64,000 bases of DNA, taken from Parasulfuritortus cantonensis. Its GTDB lineage: Bacteria; Pseudomonadota; Gammaproteobacteria; Burkholderiales; Thiobacillaceae. The stretch spans positions 1 through 64,000 of the forward strand of contig NZ_SJZB01000032.1 of NCBI RefSeq assembly GCF_004337445.1, read 5' to 3'. The notes under the pieces are model-generated. The model ran no database searches and was not told the origin of the DNA. It worked only from the letters and a program-made list of their open reading frames with translations. Every line of letters starts with the position of its first letter. The stretch's first letter is position 1. The translations under genes were made by a program, and so were the position numbers. This document shows positions 20,050 through 29,380 of this stretch, piece by piece.

Positions 20050-21539
20050 GCCGGCTTGTCCGGTACGAGCGGCAGGCTGAAGCTGAACTTGGCGCCCCCG
20101 CCGCTGCCCTTGGTCGCCCACAGATGGCCGCCGTGGGAATCGATGATCGAGCGGCACAGGGAAAGGCCGATGCCCAGGCCTTCCTTCTTGGTGGTGTAGA
20201 ACGCGTCGTAGATGCGGTCCGGGTTGGTCCAGGGCAGGCCGTGGCCGCGGTCCTCGATCGACATGACGACGCTGTGCGCGGCGGTGATGTGGGTGTTCAG
20301 GATGAGCTGGCGCTGGCCGATCGGCGTGTCGACCATCGCCTCGATGCCGTTCCGGGCGATGTTCGAGATCACCTGCTCGATCAGCACCCAGTCGCAGTTG
20401 ACCATGGCGGCCTCGCGGAGCAGGCGATATCGCACCGACACGCGCTGGGCGCGGGCCTCGATGTCGATGAACGGGGCGATCTCCTCGACGATCTTCCGGA
20501 TGTCGACCAGCTCCCGGTGGAAGTTGCTCTTGCGCGTGAAATTGCGCACGGTGCGGATGATCCGCCCGGCGCGTTCGGCCTGGGCGCGTGTGTTCTCCAG
20601 CACTTCGAGCAGGGTGTCGTTGTCCAGCCGGCCCGCCTTGGCGCGGCGGATCGCGCCGCCGAGGAAGTTCATGATCGCGAAGAACGGCTGGTTGAGCTCG
20701 TGCGCCAGGGCCGAGGCCATCTCCCCGGTGGTCGATTGCCGGGCCATGTGGCTGAGCTCCAGTTCGCGCTGGCGGATGCGCTCCTCCGCCTCGATGCGGA
20801 GGGTGATGTCGCGGAAGGTCACCAGCAGGCCGTCGACGTGCTCGTCCTCGAGCAGGTTGACGCAGGTGCCTTCGATGATCCGCCAGCTGCCGTCGCGGTG
20901 CTGGATGTTGTAGCGGAAACAGCCCTCGTTGCCCGAGCAGCGGCCGAGCTGGGCGAGCTGTTCCTGCAACTGCGGGATGTCGTCCTGGTGGACGCGTTCG
21001 AAGATGCCGCGGCCGCGCACTTCGCGCTCGCGGAAGCCGAGGACCTTGCGGATCGACGGCCCGACCCAGCGCACGGTGCCCTCGCGGTCGAGGATGGCGA
21101 TGCCGTCGCCGATATTGGCGATCAGGCGGCGATAGTAGGCCTCGCGCGCGACCAGTTGCTCCTCGGCGCGCTTGCGGTCGCGGATGTCGCGGACCAGGGC
21201 GATCACGCGCGGATAACCGTTCGAGATGATCCGCTTCAGGTTGACCTCGGTCGGCAGTTCGCTGCCGTCCGGCCGGCGCAGCCACCATTCGAATAGCTGC
21301 GGCCCTTCGTCGACGGCGCGGTGGATGTGCATCAGCGCGCCCAGGCTGTCGCAGCCCTTGTCGCGGGCGCTCAGGTCTCCGACCCGCATCTTGCGCAGGA
21401 TCGGCACGGGGAAACCGGTGATGCGGCCGGCCATCCGGTTGGCATCGAGGATTTCGCCACTCTCCTCGTCGTGGATGAAGATCGCGTCGTTCGCGTGGTC
21501 GAAGACGTCTTGATAGTTGGTTGTGCTGCGCATCCGCAT
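20046..21539 (-). CDS. PAS-domain sensor histidine kinase
   Basis: 497 residues without transmembrane segments. Three PAS-like modules (about 8-110, 130-250 and the linked PAC segments LVRDIRDRKRAEEQL and VTFRDITLRIEAEER) are followed by the dimerisation/phosphoacceptor box ALAHELNQP near residue 290 and the ATPase domain (EQVISNIARNGIEAM, EDRGHGLPW, GLGIGLSLCRSIIDSHGG). Cytoplasmic PAS kinases paired with FixJ-type regulators (StyS/StyR, TodS/TodT-like) detect aromatic substrates or redox signals. It is co-transcribed with the response regulator and divergent from the formamidase-led operon. Confidence 0.92.
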   Translation of the reverse strand: MRMRSTTNYQDVFDHANDAIFIHDEESGEILDANRMAGRITGFPVPILRKMRVGDLSARDKGCDSLGALMHIHRAVDEGPQLFEWWLRRPDGSELPTEVNLKRIISNGYPRVIALVRDIRDRKRAEEQLVAREAYYRRLIANIGDGIAILDREGTVRWVGPSIRKVLGFREREVRGRGIFERVHQDDIPQLQEQLAQLGRCSGNEGCFRYNIQHRDGSWRIIEGTCVNLLEDEHVDGLLVTFRDITLRIEAEERIRQRELELSHMARQSTTGEMASALAHELNQPFFAIMNFLGGAIRRAKAGRLDNDTLLEVLENTRAQAERAGRIIRTVRNFTRKSNFHRELVDIRKIVEEIAPFIDIEARAQRVSVRYRLLREAAMVNCDWVLIEQVISNIARNGIEAMVDTPIGQRQLILNTHITAAHSVVMSIEDRGHGLPWTNPDRIYDAFYTTKKEGLGIGLSLCRSIIDSHGGHLWATKGSGGGAKFSFSLPLVPDKPA

Positions 21540-21563
21540 AGTTTCCCGCGACCGGAGCCCGAT

Positions 21564-21589
21564 GCCGATAAGAACTAGTACCTATCGGC
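21564..21589. promoter_or_regulatory. Inverted repeat, candidate operator for aromatic operon
   Basis: GCCGATA at 21564-21570 and TATCGGC at 21583-21589 form a perfect 7-base inverted repeat around 12 bases, in the 272-base gap between the sensor kinase and the formamidase gene. A response-regulator dimer could bind here. No experiment or known consensus supports this directly. Confidence 0.45.
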
Positions 21590-21811
21590 TTAGATAAGTC
21601 GCCCGATTTACCGGTTCTCCTGCCCTGCTTAGCCTTGGAACCACATTCCGGGCCCTCTCGAAAACGCCGTTCCGGCCAGTTTCCGGCGGCATGTCGAGGC
21701 GGGCTTCGGGGGTGCGACCAGGCAGTGCAAACCGAACTTGCCTCTCGGATATTAGCAGGCCCCGACCGGGCCTCGCTGGCCGAAGGCAGCAACCGTTAAG
21801 GGAACCATCCT

Positions 21812-23134
21812 ATGGCTCAGAATGACAGCGTGCCGCAGCAGACGGTGACAGTAAGCAGCTACACCCGGGGCATCGTCGGCCCCGGCAACAAGATGTTGGG
21901 CCCGGTCGCCAGCGGCGGCACCATCCGGGTCGGCACCCCGCCGGGGTGCTGGGGGCCGATGATCACGCCCAAGTTCCAGGGCGGCCACGAAGTGTCCCAG
22001 CCGGTCGCCGTCGACGGCGCCGAGATCGGCGATGCCGTGGCGATCAAGATCAAGACCATGGAAGTCACCTCGCTGGCCACCTCGTCGGGCGTCATGTCCT
22101 TCGTCGAAGGCAGCTACCTGGGCGATCCGTTCGTCGCCAAGCTCTGCCCCAACTGCGGCACCATGAGCCCGCCCACCCACCTCGAGGGCATCGGCGACCA
22201 CGCCGTCCATTGCGACGTCTGCGGCGCCGAGGTGAACGCCTTCCGCTTCGCCAACGGCTACGTGATCGTGCTCGACCAGGACAACCAGGTCTCCCTGACG
22301 GTCGACAAGCGCATCGCCGACAAGCTGGCCGAGCAGGCGAGCGAGAAGTCCTGCCTGCCGGCGGCGGCCGAGCAGCATTCCATCCTGGCCCTGGCGCGCG
22401 CCGACATCGTCGGCCTGCCGGCCCACATGCAGCCGTTCCTCGGCAACATCGGCACCACGCCCTCGAAGGACATGCCCGACTCGCACAACGCCGGCGACTT
22501 CGGCGCCTTCCTGGTCGACGCCCCGCACACCTATGCGATGACCCAGGAGGAGCTGGACACGCACAAGACCGACGGCCACATGGACACCAACTCGGTCCGC
22601 GCCGGCGCCATCGTCATCTGCCCGGTCAAGGTGCCCGGCGCCGGCATCTACATGGGCGACATGCACGCCCAGCAGGGCAACGGCGAAGTGGCCGGCCACG
22701 CCACCGACGTGTCCGGGGTCACCGAAGTCGAGGTCGAGGTCATCAAGGGCCTGGCGATCGACGGCCCCATCCTGCTCCAGCGTCCCGACGACCTGCCGCC
22801 CATGGCGCGGCCGATGAACGCCGCGCAGCGCGCCGCGGTCCAGGCGCTGGCCAAGCGTTACGGCCAGGCCACCATCGAGGAGAACGCCCCGATCACCTTC
22901 ATCGGCAGCGGCCGCACGCTCAACGAGGCCACCCACAACGGCGTCGACCGCGCCGCCCGGACCACCGGCCTGGCGCCGGACGAGATCCTCAACCGTGCGA
23001 CGATCACCGGTTCCATCGAGATCAGCCGCCTGCCCGGCGTCGTGCGCGTCACCTTCATGTGCCCGATGAGCATCATCGACCGCCTCGGCATCGGCCATCT
23101 CGTGCGCGCCCAGTACGGCCTCGACGGCAACTGA
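21812..23134 (+). CDS. Acetamidase/formamidase family hydrolase
   Basis: 440 residues. Typical FmdA-family segments are seen: GTIRVGTPPGCWGPM, the metal/active-site region SHNAGDFGAFLVD, GAGIYMGDMHAQQGNGEVAGHATDVSG and late TFMCPMSIIDRLG. It hydrolyses short amides such as formamide to the acid and ammonia. A cysteine-rich insertion with two CxxC pairs (CPNCG near residue 112, CDVCG near 136) looks like a zinc ribbon. As first gene of an aromatic oxygenase operon, its role may be to remove a formyl-amide group left by ring cleavage of an N-heteroarene. This is inferred from context. Confidence 0.85.
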   Translation: MAQNDSVPQQTVTVSSYTRGIVGPGNKMLGPVASGGTIRVGTPPGCWGPMITPKFQGGHEVSQPVAVDGAEIGDAVAIKIKTMEVTSLATSSGVMSFVEGSYLGDPFVAKLCPNCGTMSPPTHLEGIGDHAVHCDVCGAEVNAFRFANGYVIVLDQDNQVSLTVDKRIADKLAEQASEKSCLPAAAEQHSILALARADIVGLPAHMQPFLGNIGTTPSKDMPDSHNAGDFGAFLVDAPHTYAMTQEELDTHKTDGHMDTNSVRAGAIVICPVKVPGAGIYMGDMHAQQGNGEVAGHATDVSGVTEVEVEVIKGLAIDGPILLQRPDDLPPMARPMNAAQRAAVQALAKRYGQATIEENAPITFIGSGRTLNEATHNGVDRAARTTGLAPDEILNRATITGSIEISRLPGVVRVTFMCPMSIIDRLGIGHLVRAQYGLDGN

Positions 23135-23168
23135 CACCCTTCCCCCTTTCCCACTCAAGGAGTTTTCC

Positions 23169-24374
23169 ATGAATGCACCCGCTGAACTGCGCTGGGCGGC
23201 GAAGTACCCGGAACTGGGTACCGGCCCGATCCCGGTCGAACCCTGCGTCTCTCCCGAATTCTTCGAAAAGGAGCGCCAAAAGGTCTTCATGAAGACCTGG
23301 CTGAAGGTCGGCCGCGTCGAGGAGATCGCCAATCCCGGCGACTTCAAGGTCAAGAAGCTGGCCTTCGCCAAGACCTCGGTCATCCTCATCCGCGGCAAGG
23401 ACGGCCAGATCCGCGGCTACCACAACACCTGCTCCCACCGCGGCAACAAGGTCATCGTCGAGACCGGCGAGGAGACCTTCGGCCGCAACAAGGCCGCCGT
23501 GGTCACCTGCCGCTTCCACGGCTGGGTCTACAACGCCGAGGGCAAGCTGGTGCAGGTGCCCGAGGAGGAGAAGTTCCACGCCTGCTTCGAGCGCGAGAAG
23601 AATTCCCTGACCGCCGTCCACACCGACGTCTGGGAAGGCTTCATCTTCGTCAACCTCGACCCCGCCGAGAGCGTCGTGCCCCTGAAGGAATACCTGGACG
23701 GCATCGGCACCCACCTGGCCGGCTTCCCCTACCACGAGATTTCCGAGTGCTTCAGCTACTACACCTACCTGGACTGCAACTGGAAGGTGGCGCACGACGC
23801 CTTCGCCGAGGCCTACCACGTGGCGACGATCCACGCCGGCTCGTTCCCGAACGTGTTCTCGTCCGGCCTGCAGAACGTCGAACTGTTCGGCCCGCACCGC
23901 ACCACCGCCATCTGCCTGTCGCTGAAGAACGATCCGACGCCGGTGGCGAAGATCGCCAACGCCCTGGCGACCGGTTCCCTGGTGGCCCGGCGCGGCACCT
24001 CGATGCTGCCGCCCTCGGTCAACCCCGAGCGCCGGGAAGACTTCTCGTTCGAGCTCTCGGTGCTCTTCCCCAACCTGCTCCTGCACATCTCCGAAGGCAT
24101 CTGGTTCACCCACCAGTTCTGGCCGATCTCGCATAACCGTACCCTCTGGGAAGGCAAGTACTACGTCCGCCCGGCCAAGACCAACAGCCAGCGCTGGGCC
24201 CTCGAACACGCGCAGTGCCTGCAGCGCAACGCCTGGCTGGAGGACACCGCGACCATGGAAGACACCCAGACCGCGCTCGAATCCGGCGCCAAGCAGTGGA
24301 TGCACCTGCAGGACGACGAGGTCCTGATCCGCCACGGCTACCACGCCCTCGAAGCCTATATGGAAACGAAATAA
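23169..24374 (+). CDS. Rieske non-haem iron oxygenase, alpha subunit
   Basis: 401 residues. The Rieske [2Fe-2S] ligands are Cys88-x-His90 (TCSHRG) and Cys114-xx-His117 (CRFHGW). The catalytic iron site has Glu214, His217 and His222 in AFAEAYHVATIHA, with a late acidic ligand region WLEDTATMEDTQ. Such oxygenases insert dioxygen into aromatic rings using electrons from a ferredoxin and reductase, both encoded later in this operon. The 34-base gap after the formamidase gene and a good ribosome site show co-transcription. No classical beta subunit is present; the following small genes may fill that role. The ring substrate is not determined. Confidence 0.9.
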   Translation: MNAPAELRWAAKYPELGTGPIPVEPCVSPEFFEKERQKVFMKTWLKVGRVEEIANPGDFKVKKLAFAKTSVILIRGKDGQIRGYHNTCSHRGNKVIVETGEETFGRNKAAVVTCRFHGWVYNAEGKLVQVPEEEKFHACFEREKNSLTAVHTDVWEGFIFVNLDPAESVVPLKEYLDGIGTHLAGFPYHEISECFSYYTYLDCNWKVAHDAFAEAYHVATIHAGSFPNVFSSGLQNVELFGPHRTTAICLSLKNDPTPVAKIANALATGSLVARRGTSMLPPSVNPERREDFSFELSVLFPNLLLHISEGIWFTHQFWPISHNRTLWEGKYYVRPAKTNSQRWALEHAQCLQRNAWLEDTATMEDTQTALESGAKQWMHLQDDEVLIRHGYHALEAYMETK

Positions 24375-24385
24375 GGAATCCGATC

Positions 24386-24730
24386 ATGAACGACCTGTCC
24401 CTGCCCAAGTCCTTCGAAGTGCTCGAACCGCTGGTCGCCAGCTGGGCGCTGCCGACCCAGAACGCCCGCCAGCAGAAGCGGATCAGCGCCAGCAAGGGCG
24501 AGCTGCGGGCCTTCTACGAAGCCATGCTGCCGCGCCTCGAAGACATCCTCGCCTACGTCGACAAGTATCCGCTCGGCGAATTGCCGCCCGAGGCCGAACG
24601 CCTGTTCTGCCTGGCCCTGTCGCTGGCCGAGGTGGCGCCGCACATCGAGCTCTACGGCGGCAACCCCAAGGTCCCGCACAGCTTCGACGAAACCCGTTTC
24701 GTGGCCGACCACGGCGCGCTGGCCGTCTGA
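24386..24730 (+). CDS. Hypothetical protein in oxygenase operon (114 aa)
   Basis: Starts MNDLSLPKSFEVLEPLVASW with AAGGA before the ATG, eleven bases after the oxygenase stop. It is entirely soluble and helical (NARQQKRISASKGELRAFYEAMLPRLEDILAYVDKY) with no metal-binding cluster or known domain. The position between the alpha subunit and an NTF2-like protein suggests it belongs to the oxygenase complex or its assembly. Its function is not recognised. Confidence 0.8.
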   Translation: MNDLSLPKSFEVLEPLVASWALPTQNARQQKRISASKGELRAFYEAMLPRLEDILAYVDKYPLGELPPEAERLFCLALSLAEVAPHIELYGGNPKVPHSFDETRFVADHGALAV

Positions 24731-24731
24731 C

Positions 24732-25208
24732 ATGGACACGCCAGCCGCCCTCGCCGACCGCATCGCCCGCCTCGAGGACATCGAGGCGATCCGGGCCATG
24801 GTCGCCACCTACGCCCTGGGCGCCGACCGCAACAACGACCCGGCGATCCTCGGGCCGTTGTTCGCGGACGACGCCGAGTGGGTCTGCGAAGGCTTCGGCC
24901 ACTACCGCGGCCGCCGCGAGATCGCCGACGAACTGGCGCGCATCGGCCGGGAGGCCATCCGCTGGTCCCTGCACTACATGGTCTCGCCCCTGGTCGAGGT
25001 GGCGCCGGACGGCCGTTCCGCCCGGTGCCACTGGTACCTCTGGGAACTGGCCAGGGTGGCGGACGGCGAGGCCAACTGGATCGGCGGCTGGTACGAAAGC
25101 ACGCTGAGCAAGGCGGCAGGCAGCTGGTCGTTCAGCCACGTCAGGCTGCACCTGAAGTTGATGAGTCCGCACGCCGAGGGCTGGAAAACCCTGCCGTCGG
25201 CGAACTGA
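24732..25208 (+). CDS. SnoaL/NTF2-like protein, possible oxygenase partner
   Basis: 158 residues with the cone-shaped NTF2/SnoaL pattern: an N-terminal helix LADRIARLEDIEAIRAMVATYALGAD, then FADDAEWVCEGFGHYRGR and beta strands SARCHWYLWELARV and WIGGWYESTLS. Beta subunits of Rieske oxygenases share this fold, so it may act as a small structural subunit. Alternatively it may be a cofactor-free isomerase or dehydratase on the oxidised ring. It starts one base after the previous stop, so translation is coupled. Confidence 0.78.
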   Translation: MDTPAALADRIARLEDIEAIRAMVATYALGADRNNDPAILGPLFADDAEWVCEGFGHYRGRREIADELARIGREAIRWSLHYMVSPLVEVAPDGRSARCHWYLWELARVADGEANWIGGWYESTLSKAAGSWSFSHVRLHLKLMSPHAEGWKTLPSAN

Positions 25209-25235
25209 ATCCAGATTGAACAGAGGTCTTAGACT

Positions 25236-26501
25236 ATGCGAAAAATTTCCATCATCGGCGGCGGACAATGTGGCCTGTTATTGGGCTTCGCGCTGCTCGA
25301 CAAGGGCTATCCCGTCACCCTGTACACCGACCGCAGCGCGGAACAGGTCCTGAACAGCCGTATCCAGAGCACCGCCTTCATCTTCGACAGCGGCCTCACC
25401 GTCGAACGCGAGCTCGGGCTCAACTTCTGGGAGGACCTGGTCCCCTACGGCGAAGGCATGCACGTCGATTTCCGCGGCCCGGACGGCAGCATCGGCCTGA
25501 CCGTGCAGGGCCGGCTGGACGAGCTGCGCGGCCAGGCGCTCGACCAGCGCACCAAGTTCTCGCGCTGGCTGCAGGAATTCCCGCGCCGGGGCGGCAAGCT
25601 GGTCATCCAGGCGGTCTCGGTCGCCGACCTGGAGAAGATCGCCGCCGAAAGCGACCTCACCATGGTCGCCGCCGGCAAGGGCCAGATCAACTCCCTGTTT
25701 GCCCGCGACGACGAGCGCAGCGCGCACGCCAAGCCGCCCCGCAACCTGGCCGCCATGCTGCTGACCGGCCCGAACCTGCTCGGCGACCGGCCCTGGCAGC
25801 GGGTGCCGTTCCGGCCCCTGCGCTTCAACTTCGTGGCCGGCGCCGGCGAGTTCTTCTCGCTGCCCTTCTACACCCACACCAAGGGCGAATGCCGCAGCTT
25901 CCTGTTCGAGGCGATCCCCGACGGCCCCATGGACCGCTTCCAGGACGCCAAGGACGGTGCCGAGCTGCTCGAGATCGCCCGCCAGGTGACCGCCGAATTC
26001 GCGCCCGACGACCTGCATCATTTCGACGACGCCAAGCTGACCGATACCGATGCCTGGCTCAAGGGCTCCTTCGTGCCGACCATCCGCAAGCCGGTCGGGC
26101 AATTGCCGTCCGGCGCCCAGGTGATGGCCATCGGCGACACCGCGGCGCTCAACGATCCGATCGCCGGGCAGGGCTCGAACAACGCCATCCGCATGGTGCG
26201 CCACCTGGTGGCGAGCATCGTCGGCAACGGCACGGCGGCGTTCGACTCGGCCTGGATGAACGCCACCTTCGAGGCCTTCTGGGACAGCTCGGCGCAATAC
26301 ACCACGGCCTTCACCAACGCCCTGCTCAACCCGCCCGGCCCCGCCGTCATGGAGGTGCTCGGCGCCGCCTCCGTGCATGCCCCGGTGGCCGACGCCTTCA
26401 TGCGCGGCTTCGACAATCCGCGCAACTACTGGCCCTGGATCGCCGACCTGGAAGAGGCGAAGCGCTTCATCGCCGGAAAGGTGGAACGCTGTGCCGCATG
26501 A
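25236..26501 (+). CDS. Styrene/indole-type FAD monooxygenase (StyA-like)
   Basis: 421 residues. The FAD-binding motif IIGGGQCGLLLGFALLDKG starts at residue 5, TMVAAGKGQINSLF and the C-terminal GDTAALNDPIAGQGSNNA are typical of styrene monooxygenase oxygenase components, and the size is right. These enzymes epoxidise vinyl or indole double bonds using reduced FAD supplied by a separate reductase, which follows and overlaps by 11 bases. Indole oxygenases (IifC type) are close relatives. Finding it together with a Rieske oxygenase and a formamidase in one operon is unusual. Confidence 0.9.
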   Translation: MRKISIIGGGQCGLLLGFALLDKGYPVTLYTDRSAEQVLNSRIQSTAFIFDSGLTVERELGLNFWEDLVPYGEGMHVDFRGPDGSIGLTVQGRLDELRGQALDQRTKFSRWLQEFPRRGGKLVIQAVSVADLEKIAAESDLTMVAAGKGQINSLFARDDERSAHAKPPRNLAAMLLTGPNLLGDRPWQRVPFRPLRFNFVAGAGEFFSLPFYTHTKGECRSFLFEAIPDGPMDRFQDAKDGAELLEIARQVTAEFAPDDLHHFDDAKLTDTDAWLKGSFVPTIRKPVGQLPSGAQVMAIGDTAALNDPIAGQGSNNAIRMVRHLVASIVGNGTAAFDSAWMNATFEAFWDSSAQYTTAFTNALLNPPGPAVMEVLGAASVHAPVADAFMRGFDNPRNYWPWIADLEEAKRFIAGKVERCAA

Positions 26502-27030
26502 TGCCGCCATCCACGCCTGGCAGGGCGAACGCTCGGACGCCGACCCGCGTGCCCTGCGCCAGGCCCTGGGCTGTTTCGCGACCGGCGTGACGGTCGTCAC
26601 GACCGTGACGCCGGACGGCCGCAAGGTCGGGGTGACCGCGAGTTCGTTCAACTCGGTGTCGATGGAGCCGCCCCTGATCCTGTGGAGCCTGTCCAGCCGC
26701 TCGCCCAACCTGTCCGCCTTCCGCGACGGCAGCCACTTCGCCGTCAACGTCCTGGCCGCCAGCCAGGTCGACCTGTGCAACCGCTTCGGCCGCCCGCTCG
26801 ACGACAAGTTCGCCGACCTGGAGGTGGCCGCCGGCCTCGGCGGCAGCCCGCTCCTGCCGGGCGCGGTGGCGCAGTTCGAGTGCGCCTGCGAGGCCACCTA
26901 CCCGGGCGGCGACCACCTGATCATCCTGGGCCGGGTCCTGCGCTTCCGCTGGTCCGAGGAGACGCCGCTGCTGTTCTGCCAGGGTCGCCTGGGCGCCGCG
27001 GCGCCGGCCGCGCCGGCCCTGGCCGCTTGA
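26491..27030 (+). CDS. Flavin reductase (StyB-like) for the FAD monooxygenase
   Basis: 179 residues starting with GTG at 26491, inside the end of the monooxygenase gene and preceded by AAGGTGG. The flavin reductase (DIM6/NTAB) fold is clear: ALGCFATGVTVVTTVTPDG, GVTASSFNSVSMEPPLILWSL and HFAVNVLAASQ. It reduces FAD with NADH and releases it to the StyA-like partner. An alternative in-frame ATG far upstream would lie within the monooxygenase and is not used. The C-terminal tail is Ala/Pro-rich and ends early. Confidence 0.9.
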   Translation: MPHDAAIHAWQGERSDADPRALRQALGCFATGVTVVTTVTPDGRKVGVTASSFNSVSMEPPLILWSLSSRSPNLSAFRDGSHFAVNVLAASQVDLCNRFGRPLDDKFADLEVAAGLGGSPLLPGAVAQFECACEATYPGGDHLIILGRVLRFRWSEETPLLFCQGRLGAAAPAAPALAA

Positions 27031-27040
27031 GGAGAAAGAC

Positions 27041-27823
27041 ATGCAAGGACTGAAAGACAAAGTGGCCATCGTCAGCGGTGGCTCGACGCTGATCGGCGCC
27101 GCGGTCGCACGCGCCTTCGTCGCCCAGGGCACGCGGGTGGTGGTCGCCGACATCGACCAGGAAGGCGGCCGCGCCCTGGCCGCCGAACTGGGCGAGGCGG
27201 CCCGCTTCGTGACCACCGACGTGGCCGACGACGCGGCCATCGAGGCCTGCGTGGACGACACGCTGAAGGCCTTCGGGCGCATCGACTTCCTGGTCAACGT
27301 GGCCGCCCTCTACGCCGACCAGGGGCCGCTTTCCCCGCGGGCCGACTGGGAGAAGGCCTTCGCCGTCAACCTGTTCGGCGCCGCGATGTTCCTCAACGCC
27401 TGCCGGCCGCACATGGCGCCGGGCAGCGCGGTGGTCAACTTCGGCTCGACCAGCGCCAGCGTCGCCCAGGCCGGGCGCTGGACCTATCCGGCGAGCAAGG
27501 CCGCGGTGCTGCAGCTGACCCGCAGCGCGGCATTGGACCTGGCCGGCGCCGGCATCCGCGTCAACGCGGTGTCGCCGGGCTGGACCTGGTCCGGCATCCT
27601 CGACCAGATCTCCGGCGGCGACCGGGACAGGGTCGAACGCGTCGCCCGCCCCTTCCACATGCTCGGCCGCATCGGCGATCCCGCCGAGGTCGCGGACGCC
27701 GTCCTGTTCCTGTGTTCCGGCCATGCCCGCTTCATCACCGGAACCAACCTCGCGGTCGACGGCGGCTACACCGCCCTCGGCCCCGAGCAAGCCCTTTCCC
27801 CCATCACGGAGCTCCTGTCATGA
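27041..27823 (+). CDS. Short-chain dehydrogenase in aromatic operon
   Basis: 260 residues. SDR motifs are SGGSTLIGAAVARAF (cofactor), NVAALYADQG in place of NNAG, catalytic Ser in NFGSTSASVAQ, YPASK (YxxxK) and a C-terminal TNLAVDGGYTALG. In this operon it would oxidise a cis-dihydrodiol or an alcohol made by the oxygenases; in indole clusters an SDR (IifB type) plays this part. GGAG lies just upstream. The start of the porin gene overlaps its stop. Confidence 0.88.
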   Translation: MQGLKDKVAIVSGGSTLIGAAVARAFVAQGTRVVVADIDQEGGRALAAELGEAARFVTTDVADDAAIEACVDDTLKAFGRIDFLVNVAALYADQGPLSPRADWEKAFAVNLFGAAMFLNACRPHMAPGSAVVNFGSTSASVAQAGRWTYPASKAAVLQLTRSAALDLAGAGIRVNAVSPGWTWSGILDQISGGDRDRVERVARPFHMLGRIGDPAEVADAVLFLCSGHARFITGTNLAVDGGYTALGPEQALSPITELLS

Positions 27824-28995
27824 CCCACGCTATCTTCAAGCCCAGGCCCGCGACGGCCGTCCTCGGCGCCCTGACCCTGCTCTGCGCCGCCTCCGCGCAG
27901 GCGACCAACGGCACCATGCCGCACGGCTATGGCATCAAGGCCCAGGGCATGGGCGGCGTCGCCATCGCCCTGCCCCAGGACGGCCTGGCGGCCGCCAACA
28001 ACCCGGCCGGCATGGCCTTCGTCGGCAACCGCCTGGACCTCGGCCTGGCCGTGGTCATGCCCAAGCCGGAAGCCAGCTTCGGCGGCGTGCAATACGACGG
28101 CGACGGCGACAAGGCGATTCCGATCCCCGAGTTCGGCTACAACCGCGTCCTGGACGACCGCCAGTCGGTCGGGGTGTCCGTCTACGGCAACGGCGTCAGC
28201 ACCAAGTACGACACCTCCATCCTGGGCGGCCCCGGCAGCGGCGACGACGGCGCCCAGCTGACCCAGATCATCGCCTCGCCGACCTATGCCTACCGCATCA
28301 CGCCCCGGCAGGCGATCGGCATCTCCGCCGACCTGGCCTACCAGCGCTTCCGCGTCCAGGGCGTGCCGGACAGCACGGGCGTCGAGGGGCAGGGCTACGA
28401 CAGCTCCACCGGGGTGGGCTTCAAGGTCGGCTGGCTGGGCCAGGTCTCCGAGCAACTGACCCTGGGCGCCATGTATTCCTCCCGCGTCCGCATGGGCAAG
28501 CTGGACAAGTACCGGAACCTGCTCGCCAATTCCGGCCAGTTCGACGTGCCCGAGCGCTACGGCGTCGGCTTCGCCTGGCGCCCGACCCAGGACCTGACCA
28601 TCGCCGGCGACGTCCTGCGCATCAACTGGGGCGACATCGATTCCCTGGGCAACGCCCTGACCGATGCCGAGCCCGGCTTCGGCTGGCGCAACCAGACCGT
28701 CTCGCGCCTCGGCGTCGCCTGGCAGGCGCGCCCGGACCTGGTCCTGCGCACCGGCTACAGCCATGGTACCCAGATCGTCAGTTCGGACAGCGCCACCCTC
28801 GACTACCTGGCCCCGGTGACGCCGCAGCGGCACCTGAGCCTGGGGGCGACCTGGACGCTCGACGCCCAGAACGAGATCTCCTTCGTCTACGCGCGGGCCT
28901 TCGGCAGCAAGGTCGACGGCACCGGCCCGAGCACGGGCGTCAGCGTCGACATGGCGCAACACTGGGTCGGGGTCGCCTGGGGGCGGCAACTGTAA
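27820..28995 (+). CDS. FadL/TodX-type outer-membrane hydrocarbon porin
   Basis: 391 residues. The signal peptide AVLGALTLLCAASAQA is followed by TNGTMPHGYGIKAQGMGGVAIALPQDGLAAANNPAG, the N-terminal hatch and NPA signature of FadL-family channels. Beta-strand repeats run to the C-terminus, ending in the outer-membrane motif VGVAWGRQL. These channels let aromatic hydrocarbons and fatty acids cross the outer membrane; TodX and TbuX are examples in aromatic operons. It overlaps the SDR stop (ATGA) and is part of the operon. Confidence 0.9.
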   Translation: MTHAIFKPRPATAVLGALTLLCAASAQATNGTMPHGYGIKAQGMGGVAIALPQDGLAAANNPAGMAFVGNRLDLGLAVVMPKPEASFGGVQYDGDGDKAIPIPEFGYNRVLDDRQSVGVSVYGNGVSTKYDTSILGGPGSGDDGAQLTQIIASPTYAYRITPRQAIGISADLAYQRFRVQGVPDSTGVEGQGYDSSTGVGFKVGWLGQVSEQLTLGAMYSSRVRMGKLDKYRNLLANSGQFDVPERYGVGFAWRPTQDLTIAGDVLRINWGDIDSLGNALTDAEPGFGWRNQTVSRLGVAWQARPDLVLRTGYSHGTQIVSSDSATLDYLAPVTPQRHLSLGATWTLDAQNEISFVYARAFGSKVDGTGPSTGVSVDMAQHWVGVAWGRQL

Positions 28996-29047
28996 CGGTC
29001 TGCTCGGCCGGGACGGGGCGCATGCCCGTCCCGGCCAGGAGGAAATC

Positions 29048-29380
29048 ATGAAAATGCTATGCAACACGGGCGACGTCCCGGCCGGCGAAAGTCGCCGCAT
29101 CGAACTGCCGGGCCGGCCGCCGCTGGCCGTCTTCAACCTCGACGGCAGCTTCTACGTGACCGACGACACCTGCACCCATGGCGACGCCTCGCTGTGCGAC
29201 GGCGAGATCGACACCGACGACGGGGTGGTCGAGTGCCCCTACCACCAGGGCGCCTTCGAGATCGCCACCGGGCGTCCGGCCGGGGCGCCGTGCACGGTCG
29301 CCCTGCGCGTCTATCCGGTCGAGATCCGGGGCGAGGCGGTCTACGCCGCCGTCGAGGAGGTCGAGACGGCATGCCCCTGA
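29048..29380 (+). CDS. Rieske-type [2Fe-2S] ferredoxin
   Basis: 110 residues with Cys-x-His (TCTHGD, near residue 43) and Cys-xx-His (ECPYHQGAF, near 63), the Rieske ferredoxin pattern of three-component ring-hydroxylating dioxygenases. It passes electrons from the reductase encoded next to the oxygenase encoded at 23169. GGAGGAAATC precedes the ATG. It overlaps the reductase start by 10 bases. Confidence 0.92.
   Translation: MKMLCNTGDVPAGESRRIELPGRPPLAVFNLDGSFYVTDDTCTHGDASLCDGEIDTDDGVVECPYHQGAFEIATGRPAGAPCTVALRVYPVEIRGEAVYAAVEEVETACP

Noticed and set aside
20050-21792. In-frame upstream extension of the response regulator across the sensor kinase gene
   Set aside because: It is out of frame with a well-conserved kinase; the ATG at 20049 overlaps the kinase stop and fits the family start.
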